Program-made: the position numbers and the translations under genes
Assembly: GCF_032854445.1 (NCBI RefSeq)
Contig: NC_088298.1
Coordinates: 18,745,976 to 18,809,975 of the forward strand
DNA: 64,000 bases
Source of the DNA: Liolophura sinensis
Lineage: Eukaryota; Mollusca; Polyplacophora; Chitonida; Chitonidae
Reading direction: 5' to 3'
Part shown: piece by piece, positions 38,571 to 50,824 of the stretch
How the letters are laid out: every line of letters starts with the position of its first letter
Numbering within the stretch: the stretch's first letter is position 1
The notes under the pieces: model-generated
Seen by the model: only the letters and a program-made list of their open reading frames with translations
Told to the model about the DNA's origin: nothing
Database searches by the model: none

Positions 38571-38724
38571 GTACGTGGGAAGGTCTGTCAGCAGCCTGCG
38601 GATGGTCGTGGGTTTCCCCCGGGCTCTGCCCGGTTTCCTCCCACCATAATGCTGGCCGCCGTCGTACAAGTGAAATAGTGTTGAGTACGGCGTAAAACAC
38701 CAATCAAATAAATAAATAAATAAA
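38571..38724 (+). mobile_element. SINE A, headless copy with target duplication
   Basis: Starts exactly GTACGTGGGAAGG, complete body and tail (AAATA)n. TCATGTTGACGTC (38558-38570) and TCATGTTGAAGTC (38725-38737) flank it, 12 of 13 matching. Confidence 0.92.
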
Positions 38725-39227
38725 TCATGTTGAAGTCATAGAATAAGTGTGCTATATTTATTGGAATAGTCTCTTACAATAACAGCGTACATTCAATCAG
38801 TGCTCTATATTTACGTGATAATAATGGACGTGTAAAACACCATCTGTGTTCCATGTGCATTTATATCATCTGACTGGTAAACTATCTGACATTTGTTATA
38901 CTACTGTAGAATTCTTTACCAGTAGACCACACATCCCATCTGGTGGTCCTCATCTCGCCATCTTACTGCCTCCCCCCATCCACCGCACCCACCTCCCCAC
39001 TGCCCCACCTCGCACGCGCTTGTCCCCACCTCCACATCTGCTTCATTGCGGTTTCTATGGGTTGATGGTTGCCATGATAGCCTCTTAAAGCTGTCTCTAT
39101 CCAGCTGCATTGGGTGCATCCAGTCCAGTCCAGAAATACGCATATATATGCTCATATGATGTCTAAATAGGGTGCGGTGTAAAAGAGGTCCCCAGCAGTA
39201 GGTTTATAGCGTCAATGCATGGTTAAC

Positions 39228-39890
39228 ATGCAGGAGAGGATGGAATATGTCGATTCGGTTTAGAACATGAAAGATGTCGATTTGGTTTAGAACACGGAAG
39301 AATCGAATCGTTTTAGAGGATAGTAGATGTCGATTCGGTGGAAAGTCGCATGGAAGATGTAGATTCGGTTTAGAGCACGGAAGATGTCGATTCAGTTTAG
39401 GGCACAGAAGATGTCGAATCGTTTTAGAGGATAGTAGCATGGAAGTCGCATGGAATATGTCGATTCGGTTTAAAGCATGGAAGATGTCAATTTCGTTTAG
39501 AGTATGGACGATGTCGATTCGGTTTAAGCATGGAAGATGACGATTCGGTTTAAAGCATGGAAGATGTCAATTTCGTTTAGAGTATGGAAGATGTCAATTC
39601 GGTTTAGAGGATGGAATATGTCGATTTGGTTTAAAGCATGGAAGATATCAATTTCGTTTAGAGTATGGAAGATGTCGATTTGGTTTAAGCATGGAAGATG
39701 ACGATTCGGTTTAAAGCATGGAATATGTCAATTTCGTTTAGAGTATGGAAGATGTCGATTCGGTTTAAGCATGGAAGATGACGATTCGGTTTAAAGCATG
39801 GAATATGTCAATTTCGTTTAGAGTATGGAAGATGTCGATTCGGTTTAGAGGATGGAATATGTCGATTTGGTTTAAAGCATGGAAGATGAC
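39228..39890. repeat. Minisatellite, ~27-bp unit with 80-bp higher-order repeat
   Basis: About 24 units of GGAAGATGTCGATTCGGTTT + AGAGCAT. From about 39520 three variants alternate, giving an 80-bp higher-order period (TAAGCATGGAAGATGACG at 39686 and 39766). Unit length is a multiple of three over long stretches, so both strands have long repetitive open frames (39274-39540 +, 39204-39440 -), which I take as by-products. Confidence 0.92.
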
Positions 39891-39927
39891 GATTCCACCT
39901 GCACTCGGTCATCTAAATGTACAATAT

Positions 39928-40060
39928 ATTTATTTATTTATTTGATTGGTGTTTTACGCCGTACTCAAGAATATTTCACATATATTATTATGGTGGGAGG
40001 AAACTGGGCAGAACCCGGGGAAAACCCACAATCAGGCTGCTGACAGACCTTCCCACATAC
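39928..40060 (-). mobile_element. SINE A, headless copy with perfect target duplication
   Basis: (ATTT)n, GGTGTTTTACGCCGTACTC.. to ACCTTCCCACATAC; in its own orientation it starts GTATGTGGGAAGG. TGTACAATAT flanks it at 39918-39927 and 40061-40070. A small internal deletion removes the CTTATACGACGGCGGCC block. Confidence 0.92.
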
Positions 40061-40070
40061 TGTACAATAT

Positions 40071-41787
40071 AAGCTTGATTGTTGGGTATGTGTTGTGAAC
40101 AATGGAACACTGGTTTTCATTCTGTGGCATAAAGATGTTCACATATCCAGTTACCATTTTACATACACACCACGCTGACGTAGAACTTTGTGTCAGACAA
40201 CGGCAAAACTTTGACTTTCCCTGATTTTCGTACTTTTCAACATGCATTTAGCAGTGAACAATTACAAATATCTTAATCATTTAACCAGGTAATTTCCCAT
40301 CATGCCTCATTGATTCAACAATTTCCCCATCATACATCAGTCATTAAAGACGCTGTGTTTTTTTACACGTGACTTTATGCCTTATCAGTGTGTATTCCAC
40401 CGAAACTCGTTTCTATTAGCTCAATTAATAGTTGATTACTTCTTGTTTATAGACATTGGCGTGTTGCCTCGGAGTTACTGTGTAAAATGCACATAAGATT
40501 CGTGACGTCTATGATAAGATACTTTATGAAACACGCGTGGGTAGTTAGATTATTGCGTTAGCTACATGAGCACAGCACGTTGTGAGGGATCATGCTGTGC
40601 CATCATACTGTGTTACGTGTATAAAGGCTTGACTGTTACTGTTTGGTACTTGAAAACTAAAAGTACACGTAGCTCACCCGTTAGTGTGAAAACAACACCA
40701 GGTTGCAAAAACACCCTTAATGACAAAATGTTTATGTTATTTATTCATTATTTTCATGACTCGTGCAATTATGTTATGCACATTATTCAGCATTAACTGA
40801 GGTTATCCCACCCGAAGTGCTTCACCCAAGAAATCAGTCCCGATATAGTGAAGGTATATAGACACTGATAGTTAAATCTGCACGCTTCATTAAGGTATTT
40901 ATTTCGTAATTTCTTTGCCAAACACTGAAAAGATGCCTTCTGGTGTAGAACACGAACTGTAACAGCTGTTAATGCGTAATGTGATACTGCTAATAGACAG
41001 CTGTGAATACGCTATGCGGAGATGCCAATAGAGACGTACTGTGTTTGATTTTACTATCATCGCCTTCGGACAAGACAAACTGCTGACGCATTAGTTGGTT
41101 CCATAGCCCGATACAGTTAACTGTTGCAGTGCTTAAAAATTCAACAGGCTTGTGCCAGCATTATTCCACCTGTGTTTGGGCGTCTTTATTAAGCCATATG
41201 TTTAAGAAAAACCGACATCATTTTTCGATGTACAAAACCCAGAAGATGTGTGCGTGCAGCATGGTGTTAGAGAGATAACTTTAATCGGACTGGTTGAAGT
41301 ATATATTGCATATCGGCATGATTTCAACGACGCGTTATTTGAAGGCCATTATCCTGTATTGTAAAATGTAGGCCTTTACTATATATATATATATACAGAT
41401 AAATCATGTATACATACATACAATTTTCTTGACATTGTATTATAAAATGTTGTGGTTTTGGTTCCTTTCAGCTGGTTTTAAACAAGTTCGTGTATTTTGT
41501 TTTATTTTAGTGTTATTATTATGTCGAAAAACCATTCACTGGTTCCTGTTTTAAACTTGTTCGCGATATGATTTGGCTGAAAAATTACCGATGTGGCGTA
41601 AAGCCATAATCATTCATTTATTCATTCAACGGCGAGGTTACATCATCAAGTTGACGAACGATTTGTTTTACATAGTTATCAACATGTTGATTTCATAATG
41701 GATAATTCATAATTCATAATGATTCCATAAAACTGGAATGTATAGAACTTTTTGTCCATACCAAAAAGTCGAAATTTCTACGAATCG
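40071..41787. other. Mostly unassigned; SINE-like tail near the end
   Basis: No gene recognised. A (TA)n run is at about 41378-41395. At 41573-41630 GGCTGAAAAATTACCGATGT + GGCGTAAAGCC and (CATT)n look like the 3' tail of a further SINE family. Confidence 0.35.
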
Positions 41788-42062
41788 AGGAATTGAAACA
41801 GGCATTGGTACATCCAAGATCCAAGAAATTAGAACAGATTCACGTAAAGAAAGAACAGTCATAGTTTCAATGTTGTCTATATCACGCACTGAATAGCCCG
41901 GGGGAAACCCACGACCATCAAGGAATTGAAACAGACATTGGTACATCCAACATCCAAGAAATTAGAACAGATTCGCGTAAAGAAAGAACAGTCACAGTTT
42001 CAATGTTGTCTATATCACGCACTGAATAGCCCGGGTGAAAGCCACGACCATCCGCAGGTCGT
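41788..42062 (+). repeat. 133-bp tandem duplication containing SINE A fragments
   Basis: AGGAATTGAAACAGRCATTG..TATCACGCACTGAATAG is repeated at 41788 and 41921 with few changes. Each copy ends in a fragment of SINE A (CCCGGGKGAAASCCACGACC), the second continuing to CCGCAGGTCGTCAGCAGC. The SINE fragment was therefore present before the duplication. Confidence 0.85.
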
Positions 42063-42765
42063 CAGCAGCAAGAACACAGTGTTTAAAATCTGGTATATAA
42101 TATTGTGTAGAAAGGCATGATCGTTTTTGGCGTGTTCTCTTGTTTCCGTAACCGCCAAATTCGCTAAACATTAATTCAACCCAGGCGAGTTCATTTATAA
42201 TGTGAGAAGGGAAGAGTAGTACGATGTCCTGCTCGGCGAAGTATACAAACCGGCTGGAAACCTGGTGGACCTGACCATTACGGCACCCACAAGGACCTGT
42301 TATACCCCTAGACCCTATATTTAGACAACCATGTGTTTTCTACTTGTCAATATTTAACCATACATTGATATAAAATCTTGCGGTAATGGTTTATGCTCGT
42401 GCTGTTTCCACACGATTTATTGCTAGTTCTGTGATACGACACGACGCTTCTGCCTCCTCCGAAAAGCGGCAGTGGCTGTTTGTGGTAGATTTTATGACTA
42501 GGATCTGCCAAAGTTATCGGCCCCGCTAAGCAGACAATCTGTCTGGTATTTTCACCAAGTCCGAAAACAAATTATGGAAAACGAATATTTTTCATCTGTT
42601 ATTCGTGGGAATTATGTAATTTATTTGACAGTTAAAGGAGATCTCCTCTGTTTGACGGGATCATATTTCTTAATGGAGCAAAAACAAAACTACGCCCAAT
42701 TTCACAAAATTTCATGATAAAAGCTGGTAGCATTTAGACATTTAACAAATTTGTGTAAATTGTTT
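42063..42765. other. Unassigned stretch
   Basis: No gene or repeat recognised. Confidence 0.35.
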
Positions 42766-42985
42766 TTGCATCGTAATGACCCGGGAGCCTCTCATCAATG
42801 CGATCGTTGTGAGTCCGCCTCAAGCCGGCTTATCTCCGGGCGTAGGTGGTAATATCTGTAAGCAAGCTGCAGGTGGTCATGAGTTTCCCCGAGCTTTGCG
42901 CGGTTTCCTCCCACAATAACGTTGGACGCCGTCGTATAAGTGAAAAAAATCTTCAGTAGGGCTTTAAACACAAACCAAATAAATC
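42766..42985 (+). mobile_element. SINE A, diverged
   Basis: CATCGTAATGACCCGGGAGC, CTCTCATCAATGCGATCG, GAGTTTCCCCGAGCTTTGC, GACGCCGTCGTATAAGTG, tail CAGTAGGGCTTTAAACAC. First part of the head missing. Confidence 0.82.
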
Positions 42986-43474
42986 ATAAGCACTAGTTCG
43001 TCATTGCACCTACATCAGCAACTTCTGATATGTAACATATGGTATTCATCTGGATATACAAACGTTAAAATATATACCCATGAGCAAATAAGTACACAAA
43101 CGGTGAGCAGGTTGCTTAAAATACTTCTACAAGTTTAAAAACTGTGTGAACTGCGAACGCTTTAGACCCTTAAATTGGTGTTTTCTATGAATGTGAATCG
43201 TGAACCCTCAAAACGTGTGATACTTTACGTCTACAATATGCTGAAAAGGTGAGGCAATTAATTTGTTTCATCCTACGTGCAAAATATTGTTATGTTTTCA
43301 TTGGCTATATTTATCCTCAGTGGAGACTGTAACAACATTATACCACCTTACAACAGCACTTAAACACCAGTGTGTATTTTAGCACATTAGGAAATGTACT
43401 ACATGTTCATCTCCCGTGTGATACGAGTAATTTGCTCTTTCTGATCCAGTCTAGATCACTGTGGACGCTATCTT

Positions 43475-43560
43475 TAGTCAAACTCTTGCTGTTTTGACTG
43501 GGGCTTTAAGTCAGGAGACTCTTCGTGGCAGTGCGCCATCTGTAAATCACCTTCTTCTAT
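43475..43560. mobile_element. Possible SINE D fragment
   Basis: GGGGCTTTAAGTCAGGAGAC + TCTTCGTGGCAGTGCG resembles AACTTTAAGTCAGGCGGTTT + GCGTGGTACATG in the SINE-like element at 51777. Short and uncertain. Confidence 0.3.
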
Positions 43561-43649
43561 GAAAAAAATAATCATAGTCAAACAAATAAACATTATTATA
43601 AGGAACAGAGAGTGTACAGTGCTTGAAACGAAAGAGGCACAAAATCCTA

Positions 43650-43921
43650 TCTCCCCTCATGGCCGAGCGGTTTAGCACGACAGCGTCTCGCAATGATCCA
43701 GGAGCATTTCGCCAGTGTGGTCGCTGTGAGTTCAAGTCCAGCTCATGCTGACTGTCATCTCCGGTCGTACATGGGAAGGTCTGGCAGTACCCTGGGTCGT
43801 GGGTTTCCGCAGGGCTCTGCCCGGTTTTCTCCTACCATAATGCTGGCAGCCGTCGCATAAGTGAAATACATGTATTCTTGAGTACGGTGTAAAATGTCAA
43901 TCAAATGAATAAATAAATAAA
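43650..43921 (+). mobile_element. SINE A, full-length, diverged
   Basis: Head CTCATGGCCGAGCGGTTTAG, GTGGTCGCTGTGAGTTCAAG, body GGGTTTCCGCAGGGCTCTGC, CATAATGCTGGCAGCC, tail GAGTACGGTGTAAAATGTC and (AAATA)n. The A-box variant differs from the copy at 573. Confidence 0.88.
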
Positions 43922-44979
43922 CTTCTATTTAGAGGATTTAGCAATTCACTTTCTTCATTTATATATACACGAAACACATTCAGACCAACCGCTTATGAGA
44001 CGTGACTCAAAACTGATTAGCCAATAACGACATAACTTCAACTGAACATTTACAGTTGTACACCTTAATTTATGTTAGATGTGAAGTCGTAAAACCAGTA
44101 GAGCTTGTTTAAAACATATTAATGGAACGACATTTATGGAACGTTACACTCGTTGCTCTCCTTTATTGATAGATACTTGCGCCATGTTGCCTGTAATAGA
44201 ACGCGTAGCCTACGTTGTGCACTTCGGTTTCTTCAGTTATCTTCAAGTAACAGACATGAATGTAAAAATAACACACGCGGTGATGTCAAAGAAATGAAAT
44301 GCGATGAATTTATAACCGTGTTCAGTTAATGTTATCCAGATAAGCACATGGTGCGAAGCTTGTCCTAATTTGTAAGCGATACGGATATCCAAACCTTACC
44401 CGCGCATGCGCTAATCGGGTAAGTCTGACGTTTCCGATCGCGTGGTGGCGTGGCTATTTTGCGCAATGTAATCACCTGCAAAGCGCGCTAATGGAGTGTA
44501 TTAATAGTCAGCATTGACAGAAAGGGTCTGCTTTTAAGAAAACACACGCATTATTATCCAAGCAACCTGGCAAGTCTTTCGATAGACACCATTTCGAATG
44601 CACCTTTAATCGCTTCCACGACAGAAAAGTTCCATTCTCTGGAACCGCTTGAACTCCGGTTCTGAAAACAGTCTGTATTGCTTCTGACAACAAGAATAAA
44701 TCAAGTGACTTCAGAGGCTCCTCTAAGCAGTGTGGATCAACATGCACTTGGCGCTAACATCCGCTGTTCCTGCTCTCTGTGATTTACACTCTCCAGGCAA
44801 AACTTGTACGGCCGAGTGAATCAGACCTACATAGCTCACTGCCGGCGATATATGGCTATAGCAAAGTGGATTCCATGTCAGTACATTTTATTCTGACACC
44901 AGCAAATTAAATAATGTGCGCAAGTCGGTTCCGTTGCTGACAAGCGACTTTGTGGAACTGGTATGTATATTTGAGGCAG

Positions 44980-45016
<37 letters not shown>

Positions 45017-45115
45017 GTGGGGGGGGGGGGGGTTGTTATCTTAGAACGGTTGATGTATTAGTGGGACAGAAAAGGTGTAGTGCACTGTTAATTACTGGGA
45101 GTAGTTTGTTCCAAA
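43922..45115. other. Unassigned stretch with a TG microsatellite
   Basis: (TG)n followed by (G)n at about 44983-45032. A minus open frame (44508-44747, 79 codons) has no recognisable motif. Confidence 0.35.
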
Positions 45116-45410
45116 CTAGGCGGCCACAGTAGCGTGTAGCGTGTCCCCCTGTAACTGGCCATAGTGTATTACCCAATACCCGGCCACAGTAGCGTGTCGT
45201 GTGTTCCCCTGTAGCTGGCCATAGTGTGTTCTTCGGTACCTGGCCATAGTAGTGTGTCGTGTGTTCCCCTGTAGCTAGCCATAGTGTGTTCTCCGGTATC
45301 CTGCCACAGTAATGTGTAGCCCGGTAGCTGGCCACAGTAGTGTGTTCCACCGTAAGCGGTCAAGGTAGTATATTCAACAGTAGACGGCCACAGTAAGCTG
45401 CTTCAAGGTA
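45116..45410. repeat. Minisatellite, ~60-bp unit (two ~30-bp halves)
   Basis: Repeats of CGGCCACAGTAGCGTGTCGT + GTGTTCCCCTGTAGCTGGCC + ATAGTGTGTTCTTCGGTACC, degenerating after 45310. Repetitive open frames on the minus strand are by-products. Confidence 0.88.
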
Positions 45411-45646
45411 GCAGACTAAATATATCACCCCAAAGAAATTTACTGTGCAAATCACTTAGAACAAGTCTGTCATTCTCACACTTGGTGCAAAATTATGGTC
45501 ACAATTCCTGTCATTTCATAGATCTGGAAATGATCAGATTAATTCTTAAGTCTTAAGGGTTGAAGACAGTCCAAGACAAACCACAAAATCTTACATGCAA
45601 ACCTTGTGATAAAGTTTAAAAATGCAACACATGAATAAAACGTAGC

Positions 45647-45776
45647 TGCGGATGGAATCCGCCCGGTTTCCACCCACTATAATGCTAACCGCCGTCGTAT
45701 AGGTGAAATATTCTTGCACACAACGTAAAACACGAATTAAATAAATAAATAAATAAAAATTAAATAAATAAATAAA
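45647..45776 (+). mobile_element. SINE A, 3' fragment
   Basis: GCTGCGGATGGAATCCGCCC, CGCCGTCGTATAGGTGAAAT and (AAATA)n. Missing about the first half plus the GTGGGTTTCCCCGGGCTCTG block. Confidence 0.8.
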
Positions 45777-45861
45777 ATGTTATATTGGTATTGAAAGCGA
45801 ACAATACACAAGAAAAGAATTTCGCAGTGCTTTGTTAATGGACGGTCCTGAATTCGAACTC

Positions 45862-46101
45862 ACCTACTTCTTCCCTCGAGTGTTACTGGTCGGAACCAGA
45901 CCATTGTATGTGAACTGTGTTCTGTGTTTGTACTCTCCATGCATGTGGGTGCATACATATCCACAGGGCAAGGAATGGGGGCACTTCCTGCGGGTGGGGA
46001 CTCAAGTTGGTGGTAGTTATCCAAGGAACAAGCGTTGGCGCGATAACATACAGGTTTATTACGGTAACCTTTACATCCAAACACCACGGGACACTTGATG
46101 C
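45862..46101 (-). CDS. Candidate cysteine-rich exon (unrecognised)
   Basis: A minus-strand open segment with eight cysteines in about 55 residues (MACIKCPVVFGCKGYRN, PVCYRANACSLDNY, PIPCPVDMYAPTC). It ends at a consensus donor AGTAG/GTGAGT (45862) and begins after an acceptor-like ATATTTGTAG. No known domain spacing fits, and the plus strand is also open here, so it may be chance. If real, it would be part of a multi-exon extracellular protein. No neighbouring exons found. Confidence 0.22.
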
Positions 46102-46324
46102 AGGCCATTTCGCTACAAATATCTTCCAGCATTATTCTAGTCTAATATGTAACAGATGGAGCCTTTGAAGAAAAAAGTCACGGCCAACCGAAGGCGGTTT
46201 AATGCGAATCACATTTACTCTCTGATGCAGGAGATATGATGAAGATTTAATCCTTGTAGAAAAAAGGGCGATTAAGAGGAGCATTTTCGTCCGATGTTGC
46301 AAAAAAACCAAAAGAAGTGTCGGA

Positions 46325-47450
46325 AGGAATGCTGCTAAGTTCAGTGTCGTGGCGTTGATACCACATGTACGTGTAGCACTGAGAATTCAATTGTCGTGAT
46401 GTTGATATTACCAGTAGCACTGCTTACGTTAATGTCATGGTGTCGATATTACCTGTAGCACTGTTAAGTAAGGTGTCGTGGTGTCGACGCTACCTGTAGC
46501 ATTGTTAAGTTATGTGTCGTGGTATAGATATTACCTGTAGCACTGTTAAGTTATTTGTCGTGGTGTCGATATTACCTGTAGCACCGTTGAGTTAGGTGTT
46601 GTGGTATAGATATTTTATTTATTTATTTATTTATTGATTTAGTAATTTTTTTTATTTATTTGATTGGAGTTTTACCCCGTGCTCAAGAATATTTGATTAT
46701 GCATTATGGTGGGAGGAAACCTGGCATAACCCGGGGAAATCCACGACCATCCACAGGTTGCTGCAAGACCTTCTCACTTACGGCCGGAGAGAAGCCAGCA
46801 TGAGCTGGACTTGAACTCACAGCGATCGCATTGGTGAGAGGTGGTATAGATAGTACCTGTAGCACTGTTAAGTTAGGTGTCGTGGTATAGATATTACCTG
46901 TAGCACTGCTATGCTAGGTGTCGTGGTGTCCACTCTACCTGTAGTGCTGTTAAGTTAGGTGTCCTGGTATGAATATTACCTGCAGCACTGTTAAGTTAGG
47001 TGTTGTGGTGTCGACACTACCTATAGCACTGTTAAGTTAGGTGTCGTGGTATAGATATTACCTGTAGCACGGTTAAGTTAGTTGTCGTGGTGTCGATATT
47101 ACGTGCAGCGCTATTAAGTTAGGTGTCGTGGTGTCGATATTATCTGTAGCACTGTTAACTTAGTTGTCGTGGTGTCGATATTACCTTCAGCACTGTTAAC
47201 TTAGGGCGCGTGGTGTTGATATCATCTGTAGCACTGTTAAGTTAGGTTTCGTGGTGTCGAAACTACCTGTAGCACTGTTAAGTTATGTGTCGTGGTGTCG
47301 ACACTACCTGTAGCACAACCTGGCGTACAAACTGCCTGCAGCAGTGTTAACTTGGTGGCATGGTGTGGATATTACATGTAGCACTGCTAAATAAGGTGTC
47401 GTGGTGTCGACACTACCTGTAGCACCCACGCTAGGTGTACATATTATCTG
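46325..47450. repeat. Minisatellite, 41-bp unit, interrupted by SINE A
   Basis: About 20 units of CTGTAGCACTGTTAAGTTAG + GTGTCGTGGTGTCGATATTAC (AGCACTG recurs 41 bp apart at 46861 and 46902). A SINE A (46613-46840) sits inside the array. Confidence 0.93.
46613..46840 (-). mobile_element. SINE A inside the 41-bp minisatellite, 12-bp target duplication
   Basis: (TTTA)n, GGAGTTTTACCCCGTGCTC, body complement, ACTTGAACTCACAGCGATCG, ending GGTGAGAG. GTGGTATAGATA flanks it at 46601-46612 and 46841-46852; it is also part of the repeat unit, so it proves insertion within a unit. 5' end truncated at the CCTCTCACC block, the same point as the copy at 26256. Confidence 0.92.
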
Positions 47451-49317
47451 TATTACTTACACGCCCTCAGGAGTATATAATAAACACAATTATACAATTC
47501 AAAATTATTTTACTGGTGGAACGTGCATGTAGACTTTCTACCTCATGCTAGCTTACGCCAAATAAATGAACCATGACGTTCCATGTCCACACGCAGGTAA
47601 ATACCGAAAACCACCCCGTGCATGTTTAACATTACACGTACGTACTGGAAACCACTTCTGTTGGGCATGGGGAGATGATTCTGTGAGATAACCCCCATCC
47701 CACGGGACAGTCCTAACTCTGGCACTCTCTCACCAAACAACGGCTGGGAAAGGTTATGTTTTCTCGTTATATAACAGGCTTGTGCCAATTGTCCCTCGTT
47801 CTGAGGAGAGTGCCGTTATATCTGATTCCATCGACACCTGTATTCAATTCTCACCACAACAACCACTGCCAAGGTAGATATATGTGACATTTATTGCGTA
47901 AGACAGCGCCGCAGTAATTGCAGCTTCGATGTTTTTATGCCCTGTACAAGACAATAGACGATAATGCGTTGCAAGTCGTTGCAGACATTTGGCCAAAAAT
48001 GTTTGCAGATTCTATCCAACAGTTTTCGTGCGTGACCAGACGGCTTATTTGCCCATAATACTTTGTTTCAATGACAGTGACTTTGGCTGTGAGTTTCGAG
48101 CAGGATGTTTGGAGTACCAGCAAGTTCTTTAGCAGAAAACCTTCGCGCAGTTCTATGCGATGTTCTATGTCTTCATAGGGCGATGCTGAATTTCGACCCC
48201 CAACTCAATGGAGTAAAACAACTAATATGCCCCAGACTTTTGGAATAACGCAGTGGGATACACGTACTTGCAGATCGTACCATCTCTGTTTGGTGACGTT
48301 AACAGCATCTAAGAACACTGAAGGTACGTGCCTTGGGGGGGGGGGGGGGGTCAAATAAACTGTTTGAAAGTTTTGTTTGGGATTAAAAGGACGAATACAT
48401 CCATGTAATACCGCTCTCACTTTTTTGAGGCCTTGGTGACAATAATCACTCGTGTCGCGTAGTATTAAGCTCGTTGAAGGTCAGTTATCATGTTACTGTA
48501 GCATGTCCAACTGTTCACCAAATGTGCTTCCTAGCGTAGTTTTCTTTAGCTGTGTGTTTGAGAGAGGTCGGCTATTATGTTTCTTACGTTACAGTTAAAA
48601 AACTAATCCCTTAATTTTGACAGAAACTTTGTTGTCTGAGTGATACCAGAATGTATTCTGTTATTATAACACAAATACTGTGTCATATTCAACATTTAAT
48701 CCTGCTGTGTGGACATTATGTTTCTGTGAACATTTTCATGTTGATAGCATTGTTTTTTGATGGATATTATTCTTTAAGGTCATTATCAGGTTGATGTCTG
48801 GTGGAGTAATGGTTTTGTTGACATTTCTCCTTTATACATGTATATGCTGCATAAATAGTAACATGCACAACCAGTTCATCCTCGGCAGTTTGAATCAAAA
48901 GCAGATTCCATTTCTGTCTGTGACTGGAAACACTTTCTGCCTTCTCGATCTATATGTCTGCTGAACTATACCGGCCTACTAGCCTCGTTCTACCAACCAT
49001 CAAAATTTATAGTGTGCTTCGGCGGAGGTCAGCTCATACACGATATTGTTTTAACCCGATGACCAAAGAGCTTCTGTCCAGGAATCTGTTTTTCATATCC
49101 GAAGCCAATCTGCAAACGGTTAGCGTTAACACTTGAGCCTGTGGGCCGCGCTATATTTGCCCCGGTCAATCCTTCTAAGATAACTTAAGCTTCGTTAAGG
49201 TCAGGCGATAGGGGATAGTTGAGCCGCGGTCAGAGAGATACTTCACACGTGGTTTAGAGTTAAGTGGACAATAGAGTCTGTTCAAAATTCTCCCTGAAAG
49301 CCATATGACTTCATGAC
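47451..49317. other. Mostly unassigned; MITE half-copy at 48597
   Basis: A poly-G run at 48335-48350. At 48597-48695 AACTAATCCCTTAATTTTGA, CCAGAATGTATTCTGTTATT and CTGTGTCATATTCAACAT match the MITE at 37758. Minus open frames at 47543-47788 and 47935-48123 are unrecognised. Confidence 0.4.
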
Positions 49318-49550
49318 ACATTAAGGCAAAGGTACCCATAGCAGACGTACACAATGCACATAGAGGCAGGGGTACACATTGCTCAGAGTGACAGGCGTAC
49401 ATGTAGTCCAGAAATGTGGGCCTACAAACTTCTCAGAAGAGCGAATACTGCCAGGAGAGGTAGGCGTACACATTGCCTGGAGAGGCAAAGGTACACATTG
49501 CCAAGAAGACCAGGCGTACACCTAGCCAAGAAGGCCAGATCTAGACAGCT
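49318..49550. repeat. Degenerate minisatellite, ~28-31 bp
   Basis: Repeats of the type GGCGTACACATTGCCWRGAG + AGGCAAA (e.g. 49462, 49489, 49516), weaker upstream. Confidence 0.65.
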
Positions 49551-50824
49551 GTTTAGGGAAAATGCCCTATTTCATGTATTTTACAAGATGACCCTGTCGA
49601 TCATAGAAGAATATTACCACACTGATCTATTTATTTCATTATAGTTTAACCCTATGCCCAAAACTCTTTCATTTACCCTACAGTGGCTATGCTTATGAGT
49701 GATGAAAACAGGAAATGAAAGCCACAGCGGAAGTAGCAAACTTGTATACAAGCAGACAAATTAATCGCCATGTTTTGTCAAGTCTAAATGAAGTTGTCGT
49801 TCACTAACTGTGTGAATTGCACAATTTATCTACAAGTAGGCTATAGCATAGCTGTGAATGAATGCCGTTCTCATTTCCCTTTACATACGTTTTCTGTTCA
49901 TTCTGTACACGTCTCGACACACATCAGTTATTATCAGCTGTTGTAATATTCTTGGTGGTCGTATTTTAATAGCACGGCTTTTGTTACACGAAAAATCACA
50001 AAACGAACATTTATTGTTTTATTTTAGAATTAATTTTAATTCTTAAAATAGAATTATTTTAGCATTAATAATTAATGCTGGATTAGATAGGACTCTGTAA
50101 ACATCGGTTTTGTGTGAAGCGACGATTGTGAAGTGTCATCGGACAAGCTGGAAACAGGTGTTTCTTCAGCTTAGGAAAGAACGAGTGAGTATCACAGGCA
50201 CGTACTGGATCTGACTTTACTAAGATTGGTGTACATTCACTTAGTCTCTCTCCTACAAAAGAAAGCGACATCTAACTTCTTGCATAAATCTTTTTGCGAT
50301 GGCAGCACAGATAGAGTTCGGAAGTGAAGCACTTGGCACAATTCTCAGACGAGACCGAAGATCTTCCACGCGGGTCTGCCGGAGTTTGTCTGCAGCTAGC
50401 AGTTTTTATCTCTTTTCAACCAACAAAGGTGTATTTGGAGAGTTTTCCGGGTCATTTGGTTAAGTAGAGATCGGCGTTGAATTAAGTAGACTAAAGAGGT
50501 TCCCCTGATTCTAGTGGCTGAAGAGAGACTCAGTGCTGTACCCGGCCGGCGCCAACAGGTAACGGTCGAGATATTGCAGCTCGAGAATTTACCATGATGT
50601 TGTTAGCTATGTATAGGGGTGTGCCTGCACAGTACGAATGATGGAAACATGCATCTTCATGAAAGTCTGACACCGCTGGCCTGAAAATTGCCTTAATTCT
50701 ATTGACGCTATAAATCGTGTTCCTATACTGGTAATCGTTAATAATAATGAATGTTTCAATGAACGTTCAACACAAACCACCAAAATACCAAAAAAACGCA
50801 TATAAAGTAAGAAATAAGAGCAGA
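49551..50824. other. Unassigned stretch
   Basis: No gene recognised. An AT-rich inverted motif, TTTTAGAATTAATTTTAATT, CTTAAAATAGAATTATTTTA, lies around 50022-50062. Confidence 0.35.

Noticed and set aside
39274-39540. 88-codon repetitive open frame
   Set aside because: A product of the 27-bp minisatellite unit, open on both strands.
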